Source: Artemisia argyi
Taxonomy: Eukaryota; Streptophyta; Magnoliopsida; Asterales; Asteraceae
Reading direction: 5' to 3'
NCBI GenBank assembly: GCA_030686995.1
Contig: CM060704.1
Coordinates: 173,473,718 to 173,537,717 of the forward strand
DNA length: 64,000 nucleotides
Numbering within the stretch: position 1 is the stretch's first letter; the number at the start of each line of letters is the position of its first letter. The translations under genes were made by a program, and so were the position numbers. Shown here in pieces: positions 1-9,034 of this stretch. Under the pieces are notes generated by a model. That model had not been told where the DNA came from and ran no database searches. It was given only the letters and a program-made list of their open reading frames with translations.

Positions 1-387
1 AGTTTTAGGTTTATCACCTTGGATGATTAAGGTTTCACCGTCGAATGGAATCTGGATGATTTTCTCATCACAAATTATTCTGGCACGGTGTTTAGATAAC
101 CAATCCATACCAATGATGATATCAAAACTTCCCAATTGGATGGGCATAAGATTGATGGGGAAAGATTTATTTAAAAGGGTTAAGGTGCAGTTCTCGATTA
201 GGGTATTGGTACTTAAAATATTTCCATCTGCGAATTCTATTTCATAGATAGTATCTAATTCTATAGGAGTAATATTTAGATTTGCGGCAAACGAAGTAGA
301 CACAAAACTTTTATCCGCTCCTGAATCAAATAATATCTTAGCATCTTGTTGATTTAATAGGAACGTACCAGTAACAACATCTGAATT
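1..387 (-). CDS. Ty3/gypsy pol N-terminus: aspartic protease (partial)
   Basis: This is the start of the retrotransposon pol polyprotein, cut by the window edge. On the minus strand it opens with VVTGTFLLN and reaches the protease active site [12 protein letters not shown] (DSG codons at 319-327). It then gives FDIIIGMDW at about 102-128, the second hallmark of retropepsins in this group. The frame is the same as that of gag and contains no shift; only a TAG codon at 388-390 separates the two. In related elements the gag tail usually runs directly into this segment, so the TAG is either a nonsense mutation or a readthrough site. The protease would cleave the Gag-Pol polyprotein inside virus-like particles. 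Reverse transcriptase and later domains lie outside the window. Confidence 0.85.
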
Positions 388-1572
388 CTACGTTGTGTTC
401 CCATCGCCAAGTACATAAGCTCTTCCTCTGGCAACATTATTGGTAAATTTCGGACATTGAGGTCTGTAGTGTCCAATTTCTCCACAACCATGGCACTTTA
501 CTGCTATCGGTTGAGTATTGGCCCCAGTCGCTCGACAGTCCCTTGTCATATGACCAACTCTTTTACAGTTGCCGCAAACAGCTCTACATGCCCCAAAATG
601 ATGCATGTTGCACTTGTTACATGGGGGTAGCGTTCCAGAATAACCTTTATTTTCTGCAGGCACTGCTGCATAAGCTCGGGTAGCTTCTTGTCGACGATTT
701 TGTTGTTGATGATGATTACTACGATTCTGCTGCTGATCTCTGTTGCGATTCCTGCCTTGATTGTTGTTGTTGCTGTAGCTACGGTTACCACTGTAACTGT
801 TGTTATAGCTGCGGTTGTTGCCATTGTTACTCCCTCGGTGGTCAGCACTTCTCTTATGCTCATTAATCACAGAGGTGGAACCTCTTTTGATTACCCGGGT
901 TAACAATCTCTGGGCAAGCTCCATAGCTTCCTCTACTGACTTTGGATTTGATGAAGTAACGTCTCCTTCAATGGATGGTGGCAGTCCCTCTACGTATTTC
1001 TCCAATGCTTGTTCAACATCGGGTACTATAGTTGGACACAGCACTGACAACTCCAGAAACTTTCTGTCGTATGTCTTCAAGTCATTGTACCTTACAACTA
1101 GCTGATGAAATTCATCTTCTAGTTTTCGAATCTCTGTTCTTGGACAATACTTCTTCAACATCTTATTTTTCAGCTCATTCCACGAAAGTCTGAAAGCTTC
1201 ATCTGGACCCATAGCATTCGCAGTAGTGTTCCACCACGATAATGCCTCTCCTTGAAGAGTTCCCGTAGCAAAGGTAACTTTGCTATTCTCAGGACAACCA
1301 CTCCTCTTGAAGACTGTCTCAGTGTGCTCAAACCAATGTGCCATTTCGGTCACTCCTTCAATTCCTTTGAAGTTTGTCGGCTTGCAAGTCATGAAATCCT
1401 TATAAGTACAATTACGTGGAGTAACTGTATTAGTTTCATGATTTGCACCATTGGTATTATTCAAACGATCCGCTTCACGAGCTGCGGATATTCCCTCAGC
1501 AATCATTCTTTGAACCTCAGTGGGGGTCAAGATCACTTCTGGGTTAGAGTTTTCGCTACTTGCATGCTCCAT
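388..1572 (-). CDS. gag: Ty3/gypsy gag (nucleocapsid) protein
   Basis: Structural Gag of the element. The frame is open from 1602, but I take the ATG at 1572 (MEHASSENSN), because the ten codons before it look like leader sequence. That gives 394 residues. A retrotransposon gag domain (TNFKGIEGV..HWFEHTETVF, then ALSWWN and YCPRTEIRKLEDEF) fills the first half. A basic N/R/Q-rich linker follows at about 560-870. The C-terminal part has a Cys/His-rich stretch (CNKCNMHHFGAC) and two CCHC knuckles, CGNCKRVGHMTRDC and CHGCGEIGHYRPQC, which would bind element RNA. The ORF ends in TAG at 388-390, immediately followed in frame by the protease. No frameshift is seen. Confidence 0.92.
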   Translation of the reverse strand: MEHASSENSNPEVILTPTEVQRMIAEGISAAREADRLNNTNGANHETNTVTPRNCTYKDFMTCKPTNFKGIEGVTEMAHWFEHTETVFKRSGCPENSKVTFATGTLQGEALSWWNTTANAMGPDEAFRLSWNELKNKMLKKYCPRTEIRKLEDEFHQLVVRYNDLKTYDRKFLELSVLCPTIVPDVEQALEKYVEGLPPSIEGDVTSSNPKSVEEAMELAQRLLTRVIKRGSTSVINEHKRSADHRGSNNGNNRSYNNSYSGNRSYSNNNNQGRNRNRDQQQNRSNHHQQQNRRQEATRAYAAVPAENKGYSGTLPPCNKCNMHHFGACRAVCGNCKRVGHMTRDCRATGANTQPIAVKCHGCGEIGHYRPQCPKFTNNVARGRAYVLGDGNTT

Positions 1573-1927
1573 TTTTCTATTAATAATACAAAAATATAGC
1601 ATTTAGAATTTTAAACAACCACTTGTTTTAAAGATTCTTGTGAAGTAGGGAAAAATAAATTTTGAGTCTTAATAATAATTGGACAACATATGTAGTTTTT
1701 ATTTTGATACAACAATCATAATCATTCCGATATGTTAGATGCAATTTATAATACACATGAACAACCATAAGCATAAGTTAACATTTGTAGATAGTAATAT
1801 TAAAACCAACAGCGTAACATTAATAACTTTAAATCAGTTGAGTTGTTATAACAAAACGATACAAGCTTATTAATGCCACATGCGGCAGGCTTGAATGCCT
1901 TATTACTAGTACAAATACCAACTGTCT
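1573..1927 (-). other. non-coding spacer between upstream ORF and gag
   Basis: This is about 355 bp of AT-rich DNA in the gypsy leader between the upstream ORF and gag. I see no ORF on the sense (minus) strand. It could be untranslated leader or an intron joining the two reading frames, which are in different phases. The sequence alone does not settle this. Confidence 0.4.
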
Positions 1928-2713
1928 CTAATGATCAGGTATGTTCACATGTTCTCCCATCTCAAAGATCTGAAATCGGAGCTCTTGCATTTCGGTATGA
2001 TGTTGCATCTTCATATCCCTTACAATGTTTTCCAATGTATCTGCTCTTCGGCGTGCAAGCTGGGCTTCCCAAGTACGGTCCTGTCCCTCTCTCCGCAATG
2101 ATATCGCGAAGGAACGTGTCTCCGAGATATCCGAACGTATCTGAGCTAACCCTTGTTGCAACTCTATCCTATCGGCTATTAGGTTATGTAAGGTGTTGTG
2201 GGTAGTGTCTGAATAGTCGAAAGATGAATAATCAATCATCTGTAGAAGTGAATCTATCTGATCATCGTGATGCTCTAATCGCGTCACTACTACAGAAGGT
2301 GTAAAGGTAGAAGGAATTTCCACCCTAGTACTCTCGCCAGTTTCATTGATATGAGCTGGGGGAGTAAAACCAGGCGGATAGGGTAATGATGGTGAAAGGG
2401 GAGGAATAGAATCAGAAATACGAAGGCGGCTGGAGGTAGGTATATCTATTTCAGGGATAGGTTCTCTTTGGTGAAAATTATACGGATAAGTTTGGCTGAA
2501 AAGGTTGAGTAGGTGATCGGGTGCATATGAATTATGATGTGGTAATGGTGTCGATAAAACAAAAGTATTGGGATTCTCAGGCGTTGTAGCAATTTCGTCT
2601 TGCTCGTAGGGTTCTGTTTATTGAGAAACAGCGTCAGGTACAGCAGTAGAACGATAAACAGGCGAAGTAACGGACACGACGGAAATATCAGAGTCGGATT
2701 CGAACATACTCAT
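1928..2713 (-). pseudogene. extra ORF upstream of gypsy gag, one in-frame stop
   Basis: An ORF of about 261 codons lies between the PBS and gag on the element's sense strand. From the ATG at 2713 it reads MSMFESDSDISVVSV. A TAA at 2618-2620 interrupts it after 31 codons, and the same frame then stays open to 1928. The N-terminal half is rich in Pro, Ser and Thr (for example PPLSPSLPYPPGFTPP). The C-terminal 130 residues are rich in charged residues and Gln (LEHHDDQIDSLLQM, then RREGQDRTWEAQLARRRAD) and look like a coiled coil. I do not recognise a family. It may be an N-terminal extension of Gag expressed by splicing, or a separate accessory protein. The single stop suggests recent decay. Confidence 0.55.
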
Positions 2714-2936
2714 ATTGACACAATACTGTAACAATTCATAAATAGCGCAGAATAAGAATTTATTATCATAACATTTTAACATATCACAGTCAATATATCA
2801 TAGCTAAATGATTAACTTACGGAGTGCTGTAGCAAGCAGGTACGGTGGGCAAAAATTTATATAATAAAACTTTAATTTATTTGAAAGTATGGTTATAGTT
2901 CAATGTTTGAAAACATTTGGTTCTCTATAACGACGG

Positions 2937-2948
2937 TCTCTGATACCA
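2937..2948 (-). other. primer binding site, gypsy element 1
   Basis: The minus strand reads TGGTATCAGAGA, three bases inside the LTR end at 2952. This matches the usual initiator-Met tRNA primer site of plant LTR retrotransposons and fixes the element orientation as minus. Confidence 0.88.
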
Positions 2949-2951
2949 ATC

Positions 2952-4058
2952 TGTAACACCCCCTAATTTGAAATGCGGCAGCGGAATAAAAATTAGGGTG
3001 TTACGGTGAGGATCGAAGTCATAATGATAGAAAACGACTCGAAGAGACGTTTTAAAAACATAATTTCATTTATAAATATTTGAAATACAATAGGTCCTTA
3101 TCAGAGTATTATAAAAACTTGATGTTTTGAACTAAATCGAACATCATTTATTTTACATCATATTTGATTTTAATTAAACATAATTTGGAGATTTTTGCCG
3201 CCCGTTCCATGCTTGCTTCCCCTGTCAAATACCTGAAATACATGCTTAAAAGTCAACAAAATTGTTGAGTGAAATCATAGAGTTTGAATTTAATAATCAT
3301 TTTGATACACAAGCAAGATTGTATTGGAAAATACAATCAGTTTGAAAACATTGATATTGCAGTTCATATATTGCACTAAGTCTCATGACACGCAAACGTT
3401 AACAAATACCATAACGGCGGGTGTATATCAAATCAATGATACATTTTTGCCCTCGTGTAATAGGTGATTTGCCAGTTCCTATTTTTACTCAAATATAATT
3501 ATCACGACTAATGCGGCTAACCACATGCATATGGCATTCCGTCAAGCATTAGTGGGACAGGCTGTCAAACCTTAAATAGATCTATTCATTATATTCGCGT
3601 TCACCGCAGTGATTAATGGTTCATGAATAAGGGTCTTTTGGCAATAGCTAACTTAGGCATATATCAGTCAGGAAAGCATACAGAAAATACTTGTGATCTA
3701 TTTATAGCATGTATCCCCCTCACGGAGTTTTTGAAAATAATTAAATGTGAGGCTATGACTCACCTGGATTGATACTGAAAATGAAGAAAATAAAGTCGGA
3801 TGAATTTTATGAAAACGGCTTCGAAACACAACCTGATAAATAAATTTATCTAAGAAATTGACCAAAAACTATTCGGTGATTATAAAGAAAATAACGAATA
3901 TTAGATATTCGTTATGACGATTAAGTGATGTGCAGTGAAAATATTATGATATGCATGATATGACAAAATATGATTTTTAAAAATTATCCATCGAAGTTTT
4001 AAATATAACTAAAATCTTTACCTTTTAAAACATCGTTATATATTATTAACGTTAAGTT

Positions 4059-4145
<87 letters not shown>
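2952..4145 (-). repeat. gypsy element 1, 5' LTR, left segment
   Basis: This is the inner part of the split LTR, starting TGTAACACCCCC. It aligns with 35391-37180 through shared blocks, for example GTTACGGTGAGGATCGAAG, TATGACTCACCTGGATTGAT and GATGTGCAGTGAAA. It ends in a pure TA run (4063-4140), where the large insertion begins. Divergence from the 35-46 kb LTRs is visible by eye, so this is another subfamily or an older copy. Confidence 0.88.
4063..4140. repeat. (TA)n microsatellite at left insertion junction
   Basis: A pure TA dinucleotide run inside the gypsy LTR. The matching run at 22812-22888 lies on the other side of the inserted DNA, so the insertion took place in, or was followed by growth of, this repeat. 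Confidence 0.95.
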
Positions 4146-4176
4146 CTAGATTTCGAAGCCCGCCCGATGGGCGGGC
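4146..4176 (-). other. Helitron 3' terminal hairpin and CTAG end
   Basis: The arms are 4158-4165 (GCCCGCCC) and 4169-4176 (GGGCGGGC) around a 3-base loop. The minus strand continues TTCGAAAT and ends CTAG at 4146, with T next in the target. Hairpin plus CTRR next to T is the Helitron 3' signature. Confidence 0.75.
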
Positions 4177-5426
4177 ATGACTTGTAATTTAAATTTTAAT
4201 TTTGTGATGTAAGTGTATTAGTTATCTTTTACATTTACAATTTATGTATTATGAATCGTGTTCTTTATATTTTTAATTTTTGTGAAGTAACTTTCATATG
4301 ATCATGCATAATAAGTATTATGAAATTTTAATGGAGCGTCTTTAACTACTACGGTACATGATTCCATTAACATATCTCACAAATAGTTGCTACAAAAAAT
4401 AGATCTTATAAATGAATGAGGAAAATATTCAGAGCATTATCGACCATTCGCCTCGATAACTTGTTTTGAATTATTACTCAACCCATCGACCGGCTTTGAG
4501 ACCCAAAAGTCTTGATGATGGAAAATAATGTCCGTCATAGATGACATGGCACTCAATTTTCTTACCTACAGAAAGTCTTGAAACTACCTGGTTTCACAAT
4601 TGTTCTTACCTATAGAAATTGAGAGAAACATTAACCACTATGTTAACAAAGAAGTAAAAAATTATAACTCAAGATAACAATTGTCCCTTTCAATTAATAA
4701 ATGATATTAGTCTCAAAATGATATGGATCCTTAGTCATCATCAGTCAAGATATCAACATCTATGGCACGTAAATCACCCGTGGCTTCCTTTAACGCATTA
4801 TCAGTTTCTTCATGCCCCAACAATATAGAAGTCTTGGTGATAATTCCTTCCTTTCTTGCTAAGTTTTGAATGTTTGACGACCTTTAGGCACGCGAAATAC
4901 AAAGACCACTGAATGGTGAATGCAACTAAAAATGAGTTGTTGATAATCTTATTAATGGTCAAACCATTAAAATTAAGACCTTAAGCAATAATTAGAGGAA
5001 GAGCTATATTATCATAAATCCTATATAAACATCTTATATATAGAAAACAATTCAATTGGTTTCACATTCATAATAAAAGAACATACTTTTCCAAACCTAT
5101 ATTAGTTACACCAATTTGTAGAAATATGATGATATAGCATGTAACTAAGTAAATCATAATGCAACAAACTTGATAAGAAATTGTATAAATGATTGAAATT
5201 TTTCTTTCATTAGATATAGCATTTCTTGTTTTCGAGATACTATAATGGGACATTTTACATGTAACATTTAAATGGCTCAGTCCCATTTTGTAACAAAGAA
5301 TTATGTAACTGTGACTAATCTATACCAAAATAGATACATTTCAAAATGCAATGTCATGGACAATAAATCCCTGTAGCACTAACGGCTACAAATATCCATT
5401 TTATAGTAATTACAAAAGTAGATTTC
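4177..5426. other. no recognisable gene (inside Helitron-like insert)
   Basis: AT-rich sequence with no long ORF or repeat structure that I can identify. It lies between the Helitron 3' end and the first coding-like fragment. Confidence 0.4.
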
Positions 5427-6122
5427 TTACACTTTTTCATTTCGTCCGGAAACAAATATTGAGTGGCTAGAGTAATCTGTTGCAAGAACTTCACATAATC
5501 TGCCCGACACAACCATTTTGTTGACTTCAATGTATATAGTCAAATTGGATTCACTTATATAATCCCTCAATTGATCGAGCATGTCAAGAGCGGCTTCCAT
5601 ATCACCTCCTACTTCATCAGAAAAGTCCATTACTCTCCGCCTACAACACAAACCGACCCAGTTAAAAGTATATGGGCCGAATATGCAACCTCTATTTAAA
5701 CCAAAATCTACCATGGGCGCTTCAGCAATGCAAAGAACTTACCAATCGTCATTAGTTATCTCATCTATACATAAGCCTACAACTATCTTTTAGAAGTTAA
5801 TAATGGAGTACACACCGCAAATATGGACCTGTTCAAGACCGTATAGATGGTCGGTTACATATGCTTGATCGAGATCCCCTTACAGGTTTAGTGGGATGAA
5901 GTACAGTAGCTAATAATCTATTACAGGTTAATTTCAGTACACTAACTTCTGAATATCTGGATTACCTAACATTGCGACCATATCGGTGAAAAAAAGGGCC
6001 TGGTATATCATTTTGACGTTTACGAATAATAATTCGTCATTTGAACCAAGCAAGTTTGTTTCCACGTGGGCAAAGTTACTGTTCTTGAGTGTTTTCTTTG
6101 GTCTCCCAACCTGTATACACAA
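5427..6122 (-). pseudogene. coding-like fragments of unidentified gene(s)
   Basis: Two short minus-strand reading frames look like exon remnants. At 5427-5714, 95 codons include VMDFSDEVGGDMEAALDML and YIEVNKMVVSGRLCEVLATD. At 5934-6122, 62 codons include DELLFVNVKMIYQALFFTD. Their amino-acid composition is protein-like and they share the strand of the neighbouring captured fragments. I do not recognise the parent genes; they may belong to one gene or two. Both are too short to be functional genes here. Confidence 0.35.
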
Positions 6123-6262
6123 TCGGAACCGTTAACAATTTCTGTCTAGCTGCAATGTTGAAGTGTTTGATGTTTTTATATTTGTGTAGCTGTAAAAGAA
6201 CCTCTGAATGTTAAATAATAGCTCAATTAGAAAGGTGATTATAATCTTGCAAAAAAGATATA

Positions 6263-6487
6263 TTATGTAACATTTAATACAATCAACTCCTCGACTACCT
6301 CAAGATTGTGGCCATTTGTAGCGTTGAGAAGGGCGGTCGGCCCTTTCTTATAATTCCTCGCTGAAATCCCATGTTCCTGCTCGTAAGGATCTTTTGCAAG
6401 CCTAAGGTGCCCATTTCTTGAAGCTGAATGATATGTTGTTTTCCCATTACTCCTAGCTATTGATGCGAGACTACTCTGTATCTCCAA
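6263..6487 (-). pseudogene. captured ankyrin-repeat protein fragment
   Basis: This piece of 74 codons reads SSLASIARSNGKTTYHSASR, then NGHLRLAKDPYEQEHGISAR, KKGPTALLNATNGHNLEVVE and ELI. These are two consecutive ankyrin repeats (NGKT..H.A..NGH and KGPTAL..A..GHNLEVVEELI), with the usual TALH.A core degraded. They resemble the N-terminal repeats of plant ankyrin-transmembrane (PGG-type) proteins. No transmembrane part or flanking exons are recognised nearby. The fragment sits on the minus strand between other captured pieces in the Helitron-like insert and is non-functional. The ankyrin call is firm; the exact parent is not. Confidence 0.75.
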
Positions 6488-7182
6488 ATAAAGGGATGCC
6501 TACAAATACATTGTCATATTTTATATTGAACAAAACTATTTATTTCTATAATAATTTAAACTTCAAGTAAGAAACTATGTACTTTTGAGCATTTAACTCC
6601 TTCGTGCCGGTAACAAACCTGTCATATTATTCTCTCTGGTCCATGAAACATGTTCTTAACTTAATTAAAATACGATAACGTGTCATTGGTTGTGAGTTTT
6701 TGTGAACTACTTTCACCTCCAACCCCTCCGTCTCTTCCTACACTTGGAGCTGCACCTCCCGACACTTTGCCAAATCCTTTTAACAAGACATGGGGTTCAA
6801 CTCCTTCATATATAGTTCCAATCTACATTCGATGTTAAAGTAGTACACGCCTCTTGTTGAGGTATACATTTCAAGTGAGGATGAAGATTATTAGGTTCAG
6901 GATTTAACCTGCTGAAAGGGCATATGTCTCCATCAAAATATCCCTTTTTCAAGGATTTATGATTGTAATAAATTATTTCACCTAAAAGTAATATGACCCT
7001 AAAACCACAGAGGCCAATGACAGCAACAGTTGGAGTGGTGTTGGTAGCCTAAAACAAACCGAGAGGCTGTAGTTTCGTGTAGCAGTAGTCATCAGAAACA
7101 TGTTTTGATTGATAATGTAGTCGAACAGTTACCGGCTGCAATGCATATAAGACAGACAAAATGAATATAACTAAAGATATGC
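6488..7182. other. unassigned AT-rich sequence
   Basis: I recognise no gene or element here. It lies between the ankyrin and ABCG fragments within the insert. Confidence 0.35.
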
Positions 7183-7681
7183 GTAAAGCTAAGACGACAA
7201 AACTTCGATTACTAATACACAAAACTGATTTTACTTACATGTACATATGTCGTTTTCACCCTGAACAACTGGTTGGCCTAATATCAAAGCCGGTAGCACT
7301 GAACTTAGCATCTGCAAATAAGCACTCAAGTCTCTCTCCCGCCACTGTTAATAACAAAAGAAAAAAAATTACAAAATGCAAAGGCCGAGGGGAATCCACC
7401 AATTTCCATGAATGCTAAAAATGAGACCACAAACATCAACATGGAACTTCTAGCCTGCAAGTTTATATCCATATATGAATATATTAAAATCGATGTCAAA
7501 TGAATTTTATATCTATCCTACATTTGTAGTTTTAACATTCCGAATATAGTGTATAACCTGAGTCGAGCTATAACTTGAGCCAACATGATAGAATATTGTT
7601 CCAAGACCAAAAGACAATGCTAAATAAATGGTGAGGCGCAACCAGTAGTATCCAACATCACGATGCATGTTAATGAAAGAC
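7183..7681. repeat. tandem duplication, copy 1 (about 500 bp)
   Basis: Nearly identical to 7688-8184 (offset 503-505 bp, a few substitutions and a 2-bp CT difference near 7336). It spans intron and exon parts of the ABCG fragment. Confidence 0.93.
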
Positions 7682-7687
7682 TGTTGT

Positions 7688-8184
7688 GTAAAGCTAATAC
7701 AACAAAACTTCGATTACTAATACACAAAACTGATTTTACTTACATGTACATATGTCGTTTTCACCCTGAACAACTGGCTGGCCTAATATCAAAGCCAGTA
7801 GCACTGAACTTAGCATCTGCAAATAAGCACTCAAGTCTCTCCCGCCACTGTTAATAACAAAAGAAAAAAAATTACAAAATGTAAAGGCCTAGGGGAATCC
7901 ACCAATTGCCATGAATGCTAAAAATGAGACCACAAACATCAACATGGAACTTATAGCCTGCATATTTATATCCATATATGAATATATTAAAATCGGTGTC
8001 AAATGAATTTTATATCTATCCTACATTTGTAGTTTTAACATTCCGAATATAGTGTATAACCTGAGTTGAGCTATAACTTGAGCCAACATGATAGAATATT
8101 GTTCCAAGACCAAAAGATAATGCTAAATAAATGGTGAGGCATAGCCAGTAGTATCCAACATCACGATGCATGTTAATGAAAGAC
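7688..8184. repeat. tandem duplication, copy 2 (about 500 bp)
   Basis: Second copy of the ABCG-fragment segment. It ends in the exon sequence TTAATGAAAGAC that also ends copy 1. Only this copy continues into the upstream exon half. Confidence 0.93.
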
Positions 8185-8224
8185 CGCTTCCTGAGGGCAA
8201 GACTGTGAGTTGAAATAGTAGCAT

Positions 8225-8229
8225 GAGTT
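8225..8229. repeat. target-site duplication GAGTT (left)
   Basis: Five bases directly before the TG of the left LTR, matching 15983-15987. Confidence 0.9.
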
Positions 8230-9020
8230 TGTTAGAGTTTATGGATATATATTAATAAACGTATGTCTAGAATCGAACCCGAGACCTCGGGATTGCACAC
8301 ATTACAAACGAGAATTAAAGATTAATAAATATTAAATGTTATGTATATTTATTAATTAAACACAAGTAAAAGGATTAATGATCGTTGGTTATTAAACGTA
8401 TGGACTAACTATCGTTAAACGCAAACGTAAAGGACTAGAGATGAAATATATAGCAAGAAGGATCCGGAATGCCTTCCTAAGGCCCATGGCCGGTCGACAA
8501 TGGGTTGGGGAAACCCAATCCCATTCAAACTTGGACAACAAGTTTACAAGGCTATATATACAAACTCAAGGGTTATTTGTTTGACACCTTTTGTGCACAC
8601 AAATTATCCCTAAAAGTTTTCTCTTCTCCCTCTCTTGCTAAAACCGATCGTACAACCCTAAACCTTAGGGTTGTCGATTTCCTTGACTTCAAAACATTGT
8701 GTTTATGTTACTAGCATCACCTTTAATTCGTTAGTAGTTTGTGTGTACAAGAGCGAGGTAACAACATACTTTTGTTGTTATCAAGGGATCGATTAACAAA
8801 ACGGTAAGGGGTTAATCATTGATCCATATAAACCCTAATTAGGGTTCTTCATATTGTTAAAGACAATTGCTTTTGATTCTTGTTCGGGCTAGAATCACTA
8901 AAGGTACGCTCTTTATGTTTCAGTTAATTAATTATGAGTATTCGATCTTTTGCTTCCGTTGTGCGTTGTTGATGTTTATATGTTTAATTATGTAATTGTT
9001 ATGGTACTTAAATTCTAACA
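8230..9020 (+). repeat. LTR 1 of the non-coding element
   Basis: 791 bp, TGTTAGAG to TCTAACA. It contains a TATA-like GGCTATATATAC near 8550 as a probable promoter. The 69-codon ORF inside it recurs unchanged in LTR 2 and is not thought to be a gene. Confidence 0.93.
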
Positions 9021-9021
9021 G

Positions 9022-9034
9022 TGGCATCAAGAGC
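9022..9034 (+). other. primer binding site (non-coding LTR element)
   Basis: TGGCATCAAGAGC one base after the LTR, a variant of the initiator-Met tRNA site TGGTATCAGAGC. Confidence 0.8.

Larger units (their letters stand above)
7183..8229 (-). pseudogene. captured ABCG (white-brown type) transporter fragment, partly duplicated
   Basis: The minus strand from about 8200 down reads [20 protein letters not shown] and then [20 protein letters not shown] up to a probable splice site. The next exon at about 7960-7895 reads SSMLMFVVSFLAFMAIGGFP. These match the first membrane helices of plant half-size ABCG transporters (ABCG11/WBC11-like), which export wax and cutin lipids at the plasma membrane. 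Retained introns point to DNA capture, not retroposition. A later exon (RERL.. region, near 7850-7740) is frame-disrupted. The segment occurs twice in tandem (7183-7681 and 7688-8184). The upstream half of the exon continues at 15988-16045, beyond an LTR-element insertion. Confidence 0.75.

Noticed and set aside
546..863. ORFs antisense to or out of frame with gag (546-863, 688-903, 815-1105, 1252-1599)
   Set aside because: They overlap the well-supported gag frame and are low-complexity shadows.
8505..8714. 69-codon ORF, identical at 15467-15676
   Set aside because: It is part of the duplicated LTR, has no motif, and identity only reflects young LTRs.
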